Assembly: GCF_000002985.6 (NCBI RefSeq)
Contig: NC_003281.10
Location: forward strand, 1,860,001 to 1,924,000
DNA: 64,000 nucleotides
Direction: 5' to 3'
From: Caenorhabditis elegans
Taxonomy: Eukaryota > Nematoda > Chromadorea > Rhabditida > Rhabditidae
Each line of letters begins with the position of its first letter. Within the stretch, counting starts at the first letter, position 1. Positions 21,207 through 31,405 of this stretch are shown here, piece after piece. A program made the translations under genes and the position numbers. The notes beneath the pieces are model-generated. The model made no database searches, had not been told where the DNA came from, and was given only the letters and a program-made list of their open reading frames with translations.

Positions 21207-24200
21207 TCATTTATTTTCTTTAGTCATCCTCTCGGATACCGTTGATTCCACAGTCGAAGCATCCAGTTCAATATCGTCGTAATCCGAGCCCACACCGAAC
21301 ACCTCATTCGCCGACGGATCGTACCACACAGAATTTCTAGTTTACCTATTTTCGAGACTATCGATTTTTTAAAATAAAAATCAATAGTTTACATTTTTCG
21401 GGTTTTTAAATGTTTTCGGAAAATCGAATAGTCGATTCACGTTTTCCAGTTTCCAAGAAGCCGAAAGTGACGGAAAATCATAATTTTGTTGAACTAGGCC
21501 TGAGCCTAAACGTAGACCTAAACCTAAGCCTTAGCCTAAGCCTAAGCCTCAGCAAAAGCCTAAGGCTTAGCCTAAACCTAAGCCTTAGCCGAAACATAAG
21601 CCTATGCCTAAGCATAAGTCTAAGCCTAAGCCTAAGTCTATCTCTAAACCTATGCCTACGAACAAGCCTAGGCCGAAGCCTAAGCCTAAGTCTAGGCCTA
21701 AGCGCAGGCCTATGCCTAAGCCTAACCGTAACCCTAAGTGTATGCCTGAGCCTAACCCTAAGTCTAAGTCCAGGCCTAAACTTAAGCATGAGCCTAAGAA
21801 TAAGCCTAAGCCCAAGCCCAAACCTGAGCCTAAGCCCAAGCTTAAACCTAAGCCTAAGCCTAAGCGTAAGCCTATGCCTAAGCCTAAGCAAAAGCATAAG
21901 CCAAAGCTTACGGCTGAGCCTAACCTTAAGCCTAAATGGTATGCAAAAAGAAAAAAGTGGATTCAACATACCGGTGGGATCGATGGCTCCCTGGGGATAA
22001 AGATTGGGAATCTGACTTTAAAATGTTTCAAATCAGTCTCTCGTCGGTGAATCTCCTGAAAATTTCCAGCAGATGATTTTTGCAATTTTTGAAAAAAGGA
22101 ATAGTCGGTAAACTTCTTATAGCTAGATTTCCAATTTTCCAAAAAGCAGAATATTCAAGTTATCGATTTTACAAAAAAAATGTATCATGGAAAATTGGAA
22201 AATATCAAATATCAAAGAATCAATTATTTATATTAAGTATAGAAGTTTTCGACTCACATCATTTTTTCTCTTCATTGCATCAACAGTATCCCATACTTCC
22301 TGAGTCGCTACTTCCCTCCCACGTCGCACCAATTTCTTTCTTCTTTTTGCCTTATCTCTCTCTTCCTCTTTGCTCTCTCTGCTCTTTGCTCTTTGTTCTT
22401 TGCTCTTCGTTACCCTTTTCTTCCTTTTATGTCGCTTCTCAGGATTTCCGGCTGAAATTATGTTTTTGAGTAAATTTTTTGAATTCTGATTTTTAATAAG
22501 CTGTAAAAAATTTTTTTAAAAATCTTTATTTATTAAGTACCAGCAATATCATTCGGGACCTCCAACGGTTTGCAATCAACGACGGGTGTTTGATTGGATT
22601 GTTCCAATGGCTTCTCAATTTTACTCGCAGTATTTCCAGTCTCGGGCTTATCCGGCATTCTAGCAGTCTTCTCAACACTTTTCACAACCTTCTTTTTGTC
22701 AGCATCCTTATCAATTTTCTTAATGTCCTTTTTCTTCTTCTTATCACCTCCCTTCGATACTGAAACAAAATAAATTGGTAATTTACTTTAAAAATCAACT
22801 ATTGTATTTTTTATTTTCTCAGAAATCGATAATCGATAATTTACTTTTTCAAATTTTTAGAAAATCGATGAAGGTGAATTATCGATTTTTTAGATTTCAG
22901 TTTTCTACAATTTTCGAAAAAAATACCGATTTTTTTTTGAAAAATCAAGCTGAGAATCCAATAAATTTTTTATCGATTATCGATTTCTTTTTCAAAATTA
23001 GAAAAGTACCACGACATACCTTTCGATCCTGAACTACCGTCCTTCCAATTCTTTCCGAACTTTTTGTAGACAAAGTATCCACCGATTCCACCACCAACCA
23101 CGACAACGACACCGATTGCACAACCAGCAATAATACTGAAAATCAAAATAAAAATTTTTGTAGAGCCTGCCTACCCGCCTGCCTTTATGCCTGAAAAGCC
23201 TACAAGCTTTAAAGCGACACCTCATTGCCTAAATCTGCCCGTGCCTGCCGGAAATCGATACCTACACGCCTGATAAAAGCGCCTACAAGCCTGAAATAGC
23301 CGCCAGCCTGTCTGAAAACACCGCCTGTGTGCCTAATTATAGCTTCATATTTGGTTACCTACGTACCTACGTACCTACCTACATACCTACCTACCTACCT
23401 ATCTGACAGGGATATTTTCCAGAGCTGCCTATATCCCTTATTATTGCCTACCTACCTGGCTCTATGCCTGAACTATGCATGTCTAACAGGTACCTCATAG
23501 CACCCATTTGCGTGCCTGCCTACTTACCTAGCCGTCTGCATGCCTAAAATATGCCTAAAAGGGACGCCTATTGCATGCCTGCCTGAAAATTGCCTTCCCG
23601 CCTGACTTACCCTATTGGAGCACCACCTTCCTCCTCCTTCTTTGCTCCTCCGCCAGCTCCAGCTTTTCCAGGTTCATTCTTAGCTCCAGCTTTTCCAGGT
23701 CCATTCTTAGCTCCGCTTTTCCCACCACTATTTCCAGCTTTTCCACCTTCAGCCAATTTCTTGCCGTAAGCCACGAAAAATGCGTCCAGCTCCTTTAATG
23801 TACCCTTTCCAGCCGCGGCCACATCCTTGGAAAATCTCGAAAATTCCAAACCCATCTCATCCAAATCCTTGAGATAAATGAGCAAGCTACTGAACTTTGC
23901 AGTTGGCAGAAGACGATCAAGCTTGGTCACCGAAGCAATTGTGGACAGAAGATCAGCACTGATACCCTCCACACTTTGAGCCTGATCGAAAAAATTCGAA
24001 TATCCAGCGAGTGTAACCGAAGTGATTGGCTTCACCTTCCCCTTGAATGTGTCCAGAGATGATATCATCGTCTCAACCTCTGCAGTAGTCCGACTCAGAT
24101 CTGCAATTCTCTTCTGATCCTCCACATCAAGCTTGGAGCTAAAGATAACTGTGTTCACCAAATTGTCGATAATACGCAGCGAATGAGGATTTAATCTTTT

Positions 24201-27200
24201 ATGTTCCACTATAGCCATTTGCATGTTAGAGACACTACGAGAAGCCGTCCCAATGACGCTGGATAATTTTCCAATCTCACTAAGAGTTGAAAAAGCATCT
24301 GACTCCACACTCTGAGTCCCCTTCATCCCCGCAATCACCACTTTCAGACTTTTCAGCTTCTTTTGAACATCTGGCAAACGCTTGATGACATCAGACAACT
24401 CACTTTTTGAGTAGACACGGAAATCTCGGATAGCGGAGATTGCTGGCTTGAACAGCTCGATTCCCTGGATATTCTTAAGTCCACTGGTAAATTTGAAAAT
24501 CGCTGGCAAGCTCTGTTTGAAAGTATTAAAACTATTGAACTTTGTAGAAATCTTTTCTGCAGAACTAGCTATCTCGACGTTTCCAAGAATTTTCAAATCA
24601 CCTTCCAACGGAGAAATAATTTCAGAGACAGCTTCAAAGTCCTTAGAGTCTTGAAAAGCTTTCAGTGATGCCGTAATTTCATCTGGCCTGTTCAGAATAA
24701 CAATCGCAAGCATCCTTCCAAGCATTTCCACAACTTTAGCCGTTCCCAATTTAGCTGACATCGTGACGACTCTTCCAAGAGCACTCAATTGAGAAGACAT
24801 CTTTTGCATACTGCCAAAGAGATCATCCAGGTTCGAATCAGTAACTGGCACGGTTTTGTCAAGCTCTGCCGATAGTTGCATGCCTTAAAAACGCCAACTA
24901 ATGGTTGAATCATTGTGGCCATTCCGATCGCTTTCTCAAATTTTGTTCCAATGTGAACTATTTCGTTATATCCATCAGAGGAAGCCGATCCAATCGCCAC
25001 ACTGACTTTCTTAAACTCTTCTGTAACGTTTCTCAATGGCTTGATCGCTTTCAACAGAGCATCTGCTTGTCGAGATACCACTTTCTTCACCCAATCATCC
25101 TTCAAGTCAGCAAAAACACTATCCACATAGGAAAAATGCCATTTGGAAATCCGGATGTATATTTCAGAGCTCTTGATCCACTAACATGATGTTGTGCAAC
25201 AAACATTTGATTCAAAGCATTCAACGTAGATGTATTGACACTCGTCCCCACGCTTTGAATTTTTGAAACATATTCATCAAGCTTGGGTACTAGTGAAGGA
25301 TCAACAGTTCCATGACTAGTCGAATGAACAAGAACGATTTTCTCGATTTTCTGGAAAGCTACAAGTTCGGGGAGAACACTATCGAGGGTCTTGAGCGAAG
25401 CATCGGTTGTGTACTTTTCTACATCTTTGAAATTTAATTTTTGCATTGCTCTAATGGATGCTTTCAAAATGTCAAATGCTTTTTCAATAGTATCCTGGTC
25501 TTTATGCTTCTTCAGAAGAGTCATTGCATTCAAATAACCATTGAACTCGTCGATGGGTGTCTTCAATGCTCCCCAAAGCTCCGCCTTTGTCCCTTTCAGC
25601 TCTTTAACCTTCTTCAGATACTCCGTGCTATCCGGAACCACTGGAGATGCATCAATCCCTTTAGTCAGTTCCCACACCTCAGAGAGCATCAAAAGTCGAT
25701 TCTCAACCTTCTTCACCGCATCATCCGCTTGCAACGAATCAATCAAACCATTGAATCCGTCAGCCAAGCTTTTCACATCATTCACCGATAGTCCGATAAT
25801 CTGGCTAGGAGTAGTATCTCCAAGATTGAGCATATCCGAGATGAACTCATCCGCAGGGATCTTTCCAGACGAGAATCCTTGTTGAAGGTAGATCCCATTG
25901 GTGACTCGAGCAATCATTTGCATTTGTTGGACAGAAGTGGCAAGTTCAGCTGAAAAGGTAACAACTTTAAATAGCTATCAGATTTCGCTTTACTTACCAT
26001 CTGTAGCACGTTTGACACGAAGCTTGCGGGACGGGAAGAATGGAGGTTTGTTGTGAATTGGAGCATTTTGGTTGTTGGCTGAAATTTCATAGATTTTTAG
26101 AGTTACTGTTTTTACATCCACTATTTTACTGGAATAGCAAAATATTTTGACCATAACAAAATCGATAACCGATTTCTTAAAAATCATTGATGAACAATTT
26201 TTCAAAAAAATTCTCCATTCTTAAGCTCTATATAATTTTCTAGTCGGCCTATTTCAGAGTTGTTTGGAGCCAAATTCCGTTAATTTCTCTCAACTTGCTT
26301 ACCATCACGTTTCACACGAATCTTATGCTGATAGAATGGAGATGTGTCGGTAGTTGGAGCACTTTGGACGGTACCTAAAATTCAATGTTAACATTCTGAG
26401 TAATACACGAATACAAAACTTGACAACACTTTTCGCTCATTTTTTCTTGAGTTCGACCTCTGCCATAGGGTCTTGAGCAGAGGTGAGCGGCGATTTTCAA
26501 ACCCAATTACATTTTGTAAATTGAAAAAATTTCACTTGAAGAGAGAAAATTGTTCATTAAAATACATGTTTAGGTTCCTAAATCTACAAAAAAGTATCGA
26601 ATTTATATTTCCGGCAATCGGCAATTTTGGCAATTTACCGGTTATCAACAATTTCGGCAATCGGCAATATCGGCAATTGCCGGTTTTGTGAATTTCCGGT
26701 AATCGGCAATTCCGGCAATTGCCGGTTTCCACCATTTCCGGCAATTTCAGCAAATGTTGAAATTGCCGAAAAATCGATTGCCGCGCACCTCTGGTCTTAA
26801 GCCAAGACCGTAGAGTTTAAAGCTCAAGGCAAAGAGCAATTCGTGTTGTCAATTTCCATTTTTTTCATTTAACTTACCCTGGTGGCTAGAAATGTTCAAT
26901 TTTCCGAGGTTTTCAGTGGAAATTTCACCTGAAAATTGTATTTCTGTACTTCTGTAAGTCGGTTTGTCACCTACCTCGTTGGTAGTTTGCAATTACTCCA
27001 CTAACAATTGTTATGAGTAGTATCGCATTTAACAACTCTGCAAAAATCAATATTTTCTGAATACTAAATGTCAAAAATAAATAAAAAATCGATTTCGCAA
27101 ATCGATAAAGTTTGGAATTATCGATTTTTTATAGAAAAACCTTTTCATCATTTTTTGACAAAAACAATAAACCTCTGAAAAGTTTTCATGATCGATTTTT

Positions 27201-27296
27201 TAAAGTTTTTCTCAAAAATCGATAGTTTCCCGAAAAGTCAATAGATGTAAAAAAAAACTCACTCATTTTGCATGATGACAATCGAAGTTGAATCAT
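21207..27296 (-). CDS. WSN-domain single-pass membrane protein with RVKR processing sites
   Basis: Proposed exons, 5' to 3' on the minus strand: 27296-27263, 27037-26975, 26928-26878, 26374-26303, 26078-25998, 25949-23611, 23135-23020, 22759-22541, 22451-22258, 22055-21972, 21493-21441 (weak), 21336-21207; about 1145 aa. The start MIQLRLSS is followed by a hydrophobic signal-like KLLNAILLITIVSGVIA. Exons 4 and 5 encode related peptides, each ending in RVKR (residues 69-72 and 94-97). Residues about 105-165 (MIARVTNGIYLQQGF...) match the nematode-restricted WSN domain of unknown function. Exon 6 is a long helical ectodomain ending in a GAKNEPGKAG low-complexity segment. Exon 7 encodes a glycine-rich membrane helix (IIAGCAIGVVVVVGGGIGG) and the tail is Lys/Arg-rich. 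Exon 6 changes frame near 25105-25200 and near 24880-24905, so it may be a damaged allele. An earlier stop at 22533 is an alternative end. Confidence 0.72.
21496..21945 (-). repeat. interstitial telomere-like array, (TTAGGC)n on the minus strand
   Basis: About 450 bp of degenerate hexamers reading CCTAAG/GCCTAA on the plus strand, the complement of the nematode telomere repeat TTAGGC. Many units vary (CCTATG, CCTGAG, CCTAAA). It sits in an intron near the 3' end of the WSN gene, directly against a candidate 3' splice site at 21494. Confidence 0.93.
22524..22540 (-). terminator. alternative stop and poly(A) signal in the WSN tail
   Basis: On the minus strand the tail exon reads GCTGGTACTTAATAAATAAAG. 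It contains a possible splice donor (G/GTACTT at 22541/22540), an in-frame TAA at 22535-22533 and overlapping AATAAA hexamers within 15 bases. Splicing gives the long tail; failure to splice gives a short isoform ending ...NDIAGT. Confidence 0.5.
23156..23600 (-). repeat. degenerate CCTGCCTA/CCTACCTA repeat in WSN intron 6
   Basis: The plus strand reads GCCTGCCTACCCGCCTGCC and CTACGTACCTACGTACCTAC and similar. It is a loose 4-8 bp repeat filling nearly the whole intron between the ectodomain exon and the membrane-helix exon. It is different from, but compositionally close to, the TTAGGC array 1.5 kb away. Confidence 0.8.
26466..26797 (+). repeat. GGCAATT-rich element with CAGAGGTG termini
   Basis: In WSN intron 3. 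It begins GAGCAGAGGTGAGCGGCGATT and ends AATCGATTGCCGCGCACCTCTGG, an imperfect terminal inverted repeat. The interior repeats CCGGCAATT/CGGCAATTTTGG. Related copies lie at 29571-29680 and 60660-60820. It looks like a non-autonomous element; the family is not recognised. Confidence 0.7.
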
Positions 27297-27584
27297 TGCC
27301 AAGGACGAAAATCGATTGAATACTGATTGAATTTCAATCGATTACTGATTGAAAAAATCGGTAAGAGAAGGGAGGGGTGGGGTTCACGTTTTACAATATA
27401 TTTTTTTTAATTTTTTTTTTTGAAAATCAATAGTTCAAAATTTATTGATTTTTCTCCAAAATGGAAATTACAACTTTGTTTGGAATTTACAACTTTGTTT
27501 GAAAATTTTCAACTTACGTTTGACCTTTCTTAAGTTTCCAAAAAATTCATTTCTCGAATGTTCCGCGTTGGAAATTTATTCAAA
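27297..27584. promoter_or_regulatory. shared promoter region of the head-to-head WSN genes
   Basis: 288 bp separate the two start codons. It contains GAAGGGAGGGGTGGGG at about 27368, ACAATATATTTTTTTTAA at about 27396, and several ATTGATTG/AATCGATT motifs. Both transcripts must start here unless they are trans-spliced from further away. Confidence 0.55.
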
Positions 27585-30500
27585 ATGAGTGAGTTGTCAG
27601 CAAAATTGTGGAAAAAATCGATATTCAGAAATCTTTTAGAAATATTAATCTTTATGATATGGATGATTGGCTCGACAAATGGGCAGAATAATGGATGTGA
27701 GTGACATCGGAAAAACTATTGTATCGCAAATATGGAAAGAGCTAGAAAAAAGTTGTCTACTAACAAATTGTGGGAAATTAAATTTGCTACAATATATTAG
27801 TTGACAACTTTTTGATAGCGCTAATAATTACAGAGATACAGGCGTTTGAAGATTTGGCTTAGAGAGTTTCTTGGCTTTCAGCTCATGTATCTCCGAAACC
27901 AGAAGAGCTATGAAAAATTTGCCAACTAAGAATTTGTAGAAAATTTAATTTTCAACAAGTTGTTAGTTAACAACTTTTTGATAGCTCTTCTCATTTTAGA
28001 GATACATAAGTTTGAAGACCACAAGCTTCTGTAAGGTTCTCAAAGTTCCCGCAAATGCCGACTCAAAATTCGTCAAATTTACAGTCAATCTCTCCACAAA
28101 CCTCCAGCAACTCCGCCTGATCTCCCGCATTGCCAATGGAATCTCTCTCCATCAACGGGTCTTTACAATGACTACGGACCAACTGATCTCTGATCTCATA
28201 GGCGTTGATCCCTTGAAATTGGCTGAAATCGATAAGGATCAGGTGAAGGTGGTAGCGGAGAATTTGAATAAGCTCGATCAAATTCCAAGAGACGAAGCAA
28301 ATGAAGACCGACTCTGGGATCTTGGTTGGATGGCGGAGGAGGCCAAGTTCTCTCCCGAAACCTCACTGGATCTTTCAAAAAAAGATCTGTACCTGAAAGC
28401 TGTCAATTCTATAATCAATATGAAGGATCAGTGGAGAAAAGTAAAGACGTTCGCAGAAACCCTAGACCTGTCACTGGATCTCTACCCCTGCTTCGATATC
28501 TCCCGGAGCACGGTGCTTAGAGACATTAACGCGACTTTCCCCCACCTGCAAAGCGTAGATAATATCCAGCATCTGTACCCAACGGGGCCTTCTGATTGGT
28601 CAAAAGTAAAGTCAAAGCTGGAGCAGTTAGAGTACACTAGAAACCTCAGCAGGGTGCTACCGGCCCTTCAAGTGTCTTCCGCAAGACCCCCACGACCTCT
28701 TGAACACAAAGACCTGAAGAGCAGATGGATAAAAAATGTCGTCAAAGGACAGGCTCACAGGCTTGAGAAGGCCTTGGCTTCTCTGGAAAAAGTGTCCTGG
28801 CAGGTTTCTAGTCTGTTGGGGCTTCCGGCAATCCAGAACCTTCCCCGGTTCAATTCCAATGCCCAAATCCTATTAGGGCTAAACTCCTTAACCCCGCTGA
28901 TCTCCAACATTGGCAAAATCCAAGTTGACTTAACTTTCACCAAGCATGAAGGCCTTCATAGACATTTCATAGACGTTTTGCTCGACATGGAGAAGCTCGC
29001 AGATATGATAGACGCGCTACAAAAAGCCATGGAGTTCTGGGATTCCAAGAGGTTTTTTGGGAATCAGGATCAGATCACTTCACACCCACCTGACCTAAAA
29101 ATTCTCACTACGGAATCTATCGACTCAGTTGCAGAACGTATTATAAAGTACTTTCCCTCTTTCGAACAGTTTACAGGGGAAATGCCCAAGTTTCTGAAAA
29201 TCGTGGCTTCACTGAAGAAAATCAATGGAATAGAAATGGTCTCGCCTGCCTTAAAAGCTTTCAAGTTCCTTAGAATCAGAGATGCTTTGGATATTGATCT
29301 CATCCGGATTCAGGATGCCATGAAGAATCTGGAGCAAGAGATACTGGCGGTTCGAGGGATAACTGATGAGTTCTCAGGACTTCCGGACATCTCGAAACAC
29401 TCTAAGATCCTCGATGAAACTGTAGATTGGCTTGGTTATCTTCTAGAGACTAACCTGACTGAATTGGGAGCTTCCTCGGAGCTTCAGCAAAAGATCTCAG
29501 ACTTCAGGAAACAAGGTGGAATCACCTCAACACGACTTGTAGACTATGTTCCGATATTTGCACAAGCAAATTTGCCGAACTTGCCGAATTCGCCGTGCTC
29601 GGCAAATATTGGAAAAAGAGATTTGCGGAATTTGCCGAACTCGGCAAATTTTGAGATTTGCCGCACACCCCTGGTCCACACTTCTTGCTAAAACTCATGT
29701 ATCTCTGAAACAAAAAGAGATATCAAAAAGTTGTTAACTATTAAATTGTAGAAAATTAAATTTACACTTGACAACTTTTTGATAGCTCTGTAAGGTATAG
29801 AGATACAGGGGCTTGAACATGGCGAGGCTTGTAGGAGGTCTCCGTGCCTAAAACTGTTTTACCTCAAAAACGGTAAAACTGGAAAAACCCTTGCCAACTA
29901 TTTAAATGTAGCAAATTTAATTTTTAAGAACCAGACCCATGGGATGAGGAAGTGGACGATTTAGCGAGTTTGAGGCTCACAATCAGTAAAGATCAAATGC
30001 ATTTTGGTACGGAGCATTTATTGGATATGGAACTAGTGTCAGTCGAGAAAAGTACGAAAAGTCAAGGTAAGTTAGGAGGTCACTGAAAACTGCTATAACT
30101 CAGAAACTGAAGGAGCTAGAAAAAAGTTGCCAACTAGCAAAATGTTTGAAATTTAATTTTCAACAATTTATTACTTTACAACTTTTTTGTAGCGTTCACC
30201 GTAAAAAAGCTATGAGGCTCCAAACATTTTTAACTTTTTAAAAAAATTTTTTACATATACCCCAAATTTCATATATCCAACCAGCAGCGAAATCTACAAA
30301 AAATACAAAATATACACCAAAATCTTCTGGGAAAAGTCAAAAATTAAAGAAATCAAAGGTTGAAGCCAATAAAATCGATAAAATGGCAGGCGAGTTAGAG
30401 GATAACTACTCAAAAACTAAAGCAGCTAGAAACAATTTTCAACTTTTGTAATTTTACTCCAAATTACAGATATTGATATTAAATCTCCAAAACTCCAGAA

Positions 30501-30798
30501 AAATGCTGAAAATCAAGAAGAAAAATTGAAAAAAGCAAAGGAAATATTGGCAAAACATCAGGTTTTAACCAAAATGGCGTTGCGGCGGACCAATAAAAAA
30601 TCTAGTGAGTCGGGGACTAGAAACTGTTTTAACTCAAAAATGAAAGGAGCTAGAAAAAAGTTTTCAACTGAAAAGAAATATTGTACAAAATTTAATTTTC
30701 TAGAATTTGTTAGTTGAAAACTTTTTTGTAGCTTCTGCTTGAAAAAAGTTAAAGCCGCCCAATTTCCAGAAAAGCTTCACAAGTCGACTGATCAATAG
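27585..30798 (+). CDS. WSN-domain protein, divergent paralogue lacking a membrane helix
   Basis: Model: exon 1 27585-27696 (MSELSAKLWKKS, then hydrophobic LLEILIFMIWMIG: signal-like), exon 2 28085-29515 or further, then 29929-30066, 30285-30389, 30470-30604, 30770-30798; 649 aa if exon 2 ends at the CAAG/GTGGAA donor. The exon 1/2 junction restores TNLQQLRLISRIANGISLHQ, matching the WSN segment of the neighbour. Similarity to its ectodomain continues to about 29570 (DYVPIFAQA), where a GGCAATT-type element begins. No glycine-rich membrane exon was found; the four last exons are Lys-rich and all keep phase 1. The intron at 30390-30469 starts with GC. Function unknown. Either a secreted protein or a gene truncated by the repeat. 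Confidence 0.62.
27715..28012 (+). repeat. two palindromic elements filling WSN2 intron 1
   Basis: Two fold-backs (27715-27850 and 27884-28012) with arms GTATCTCCGAAACCAGAAGAGCT / AGCTCTTCTCATTTTAGAGATAC and inner AAATTTAATTTTC...GTTAGTTAACAACTTTTTG. About eleven copies or half-copies of this family lie between 27.7 and 31.9 kb and none was seen elsewhere in the window. Confidence 0.8.
29571..29815 (+). repeat. GGCAAATT element plus palindrome at the end of WSN2 coding exon
   Basis: 29571-29680 holds AATTTGCCGAACTTGCCGAATTCGCC and inverted copies ending GCCGCACACCCCTGG, the same family as at 26466. 29690-29815 is another fold-back of the TATCTC...GAGATAC family. They lie in the intron or interrupt the exon, depending on the model. 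Confidence 0.7.
30067..30284 (+). repeat. intron built from a palindromic element
   Basis: Starts at the donor (GTAAGTTAGGAGGTCACTG) and runs straight into the fold-back GCTATAACTCAGAAACTGAAGGAGC / GCTACAAAAAAGTT. The introns at 30390 and 30605 open with closely related sequence (GAGTTAGAGG..., GTGAGTCGGGGACTAGAAAC...). Confidence 0.7.
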
Positions 30799-31405
30799 AC
30801 GCTCCTAGATGTGCTCAATAACTTGCTCTTTTTCGTTTTTTTTTTCGTAAATTTTACATGTTTAATTTTCAATAAATTCGCCTTTTTATTGTAAAAGCCA
30901 AAAGTTTTGCTTTGAGCCCATGTAACTTGGCTCCGGTGAAAGTTAGAAAAAAGTTGTCAACTAAAAACTTGTTTCAAATTTAATTTTCTACAATTTGTTA
31001 GTAAACCACGTTTTTAAAATGTTACCCTGTTCCAAGTTACAGCGATTTTTCGCTGGAGAGAAGGCCAGATAAATAGAAGAAAAGTTGTCAACGAACAAAA
31101 GTTAGAAAATTCAATTTTAAACAGTTTGCTTGTTGACAAATAAAATATTGGCTTTGGGAAAGGTAAATTTATCTGCCTCCCGCTGAGCTTCAAATTTTCA
31201 AGTGGCAAAACTAGAAAAAATTGTGACCTTAACAAATTGTTCAATTGGCAATTTCTCTTTGAAAAACCAATTAATTTTCAGAATCGAATTTGTCGTAAAA
31301 CAGTTTTTTTTACTAAAATTTCAATGTGCTCATTTTTTTGTTTGTTGTATTTCTTTAATAAAATGACAATTTAAAAAACATCTAGACACAATCATTCATT
31401 CTTAA
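30799..31405 (+). other. intergenic, convergent 3' ends
   Basis: Between WSN2 (+) and the 181-aa gene (-). Contains TCAATAAATTC at about 30869 and TTTAATAAAATG at about 31355, candidate plus-strand poly(A) signals, and a palindromic element at about 30935-31140. On the minus strand AAGAATGAATG just after the small gene's stop could act as a variant poly(A) signal. Confidence 0.5.

Noticed and set aside
21410..22050. Open frames of Leu/Ser, Lys/Pro and Gly/Leu repeats on both strands
   Set aside because: They translate the degenerate TTAGGC array; several overlapping frames stay open because hexamers keep phase.
23034..23225. Alternative frame over the WSN membrane exon (Arg/Cys/Trp-rich)
   Set aside because: The frame used keeps phase with both neighbouring exons and encodes a clear hydrophobic helix.
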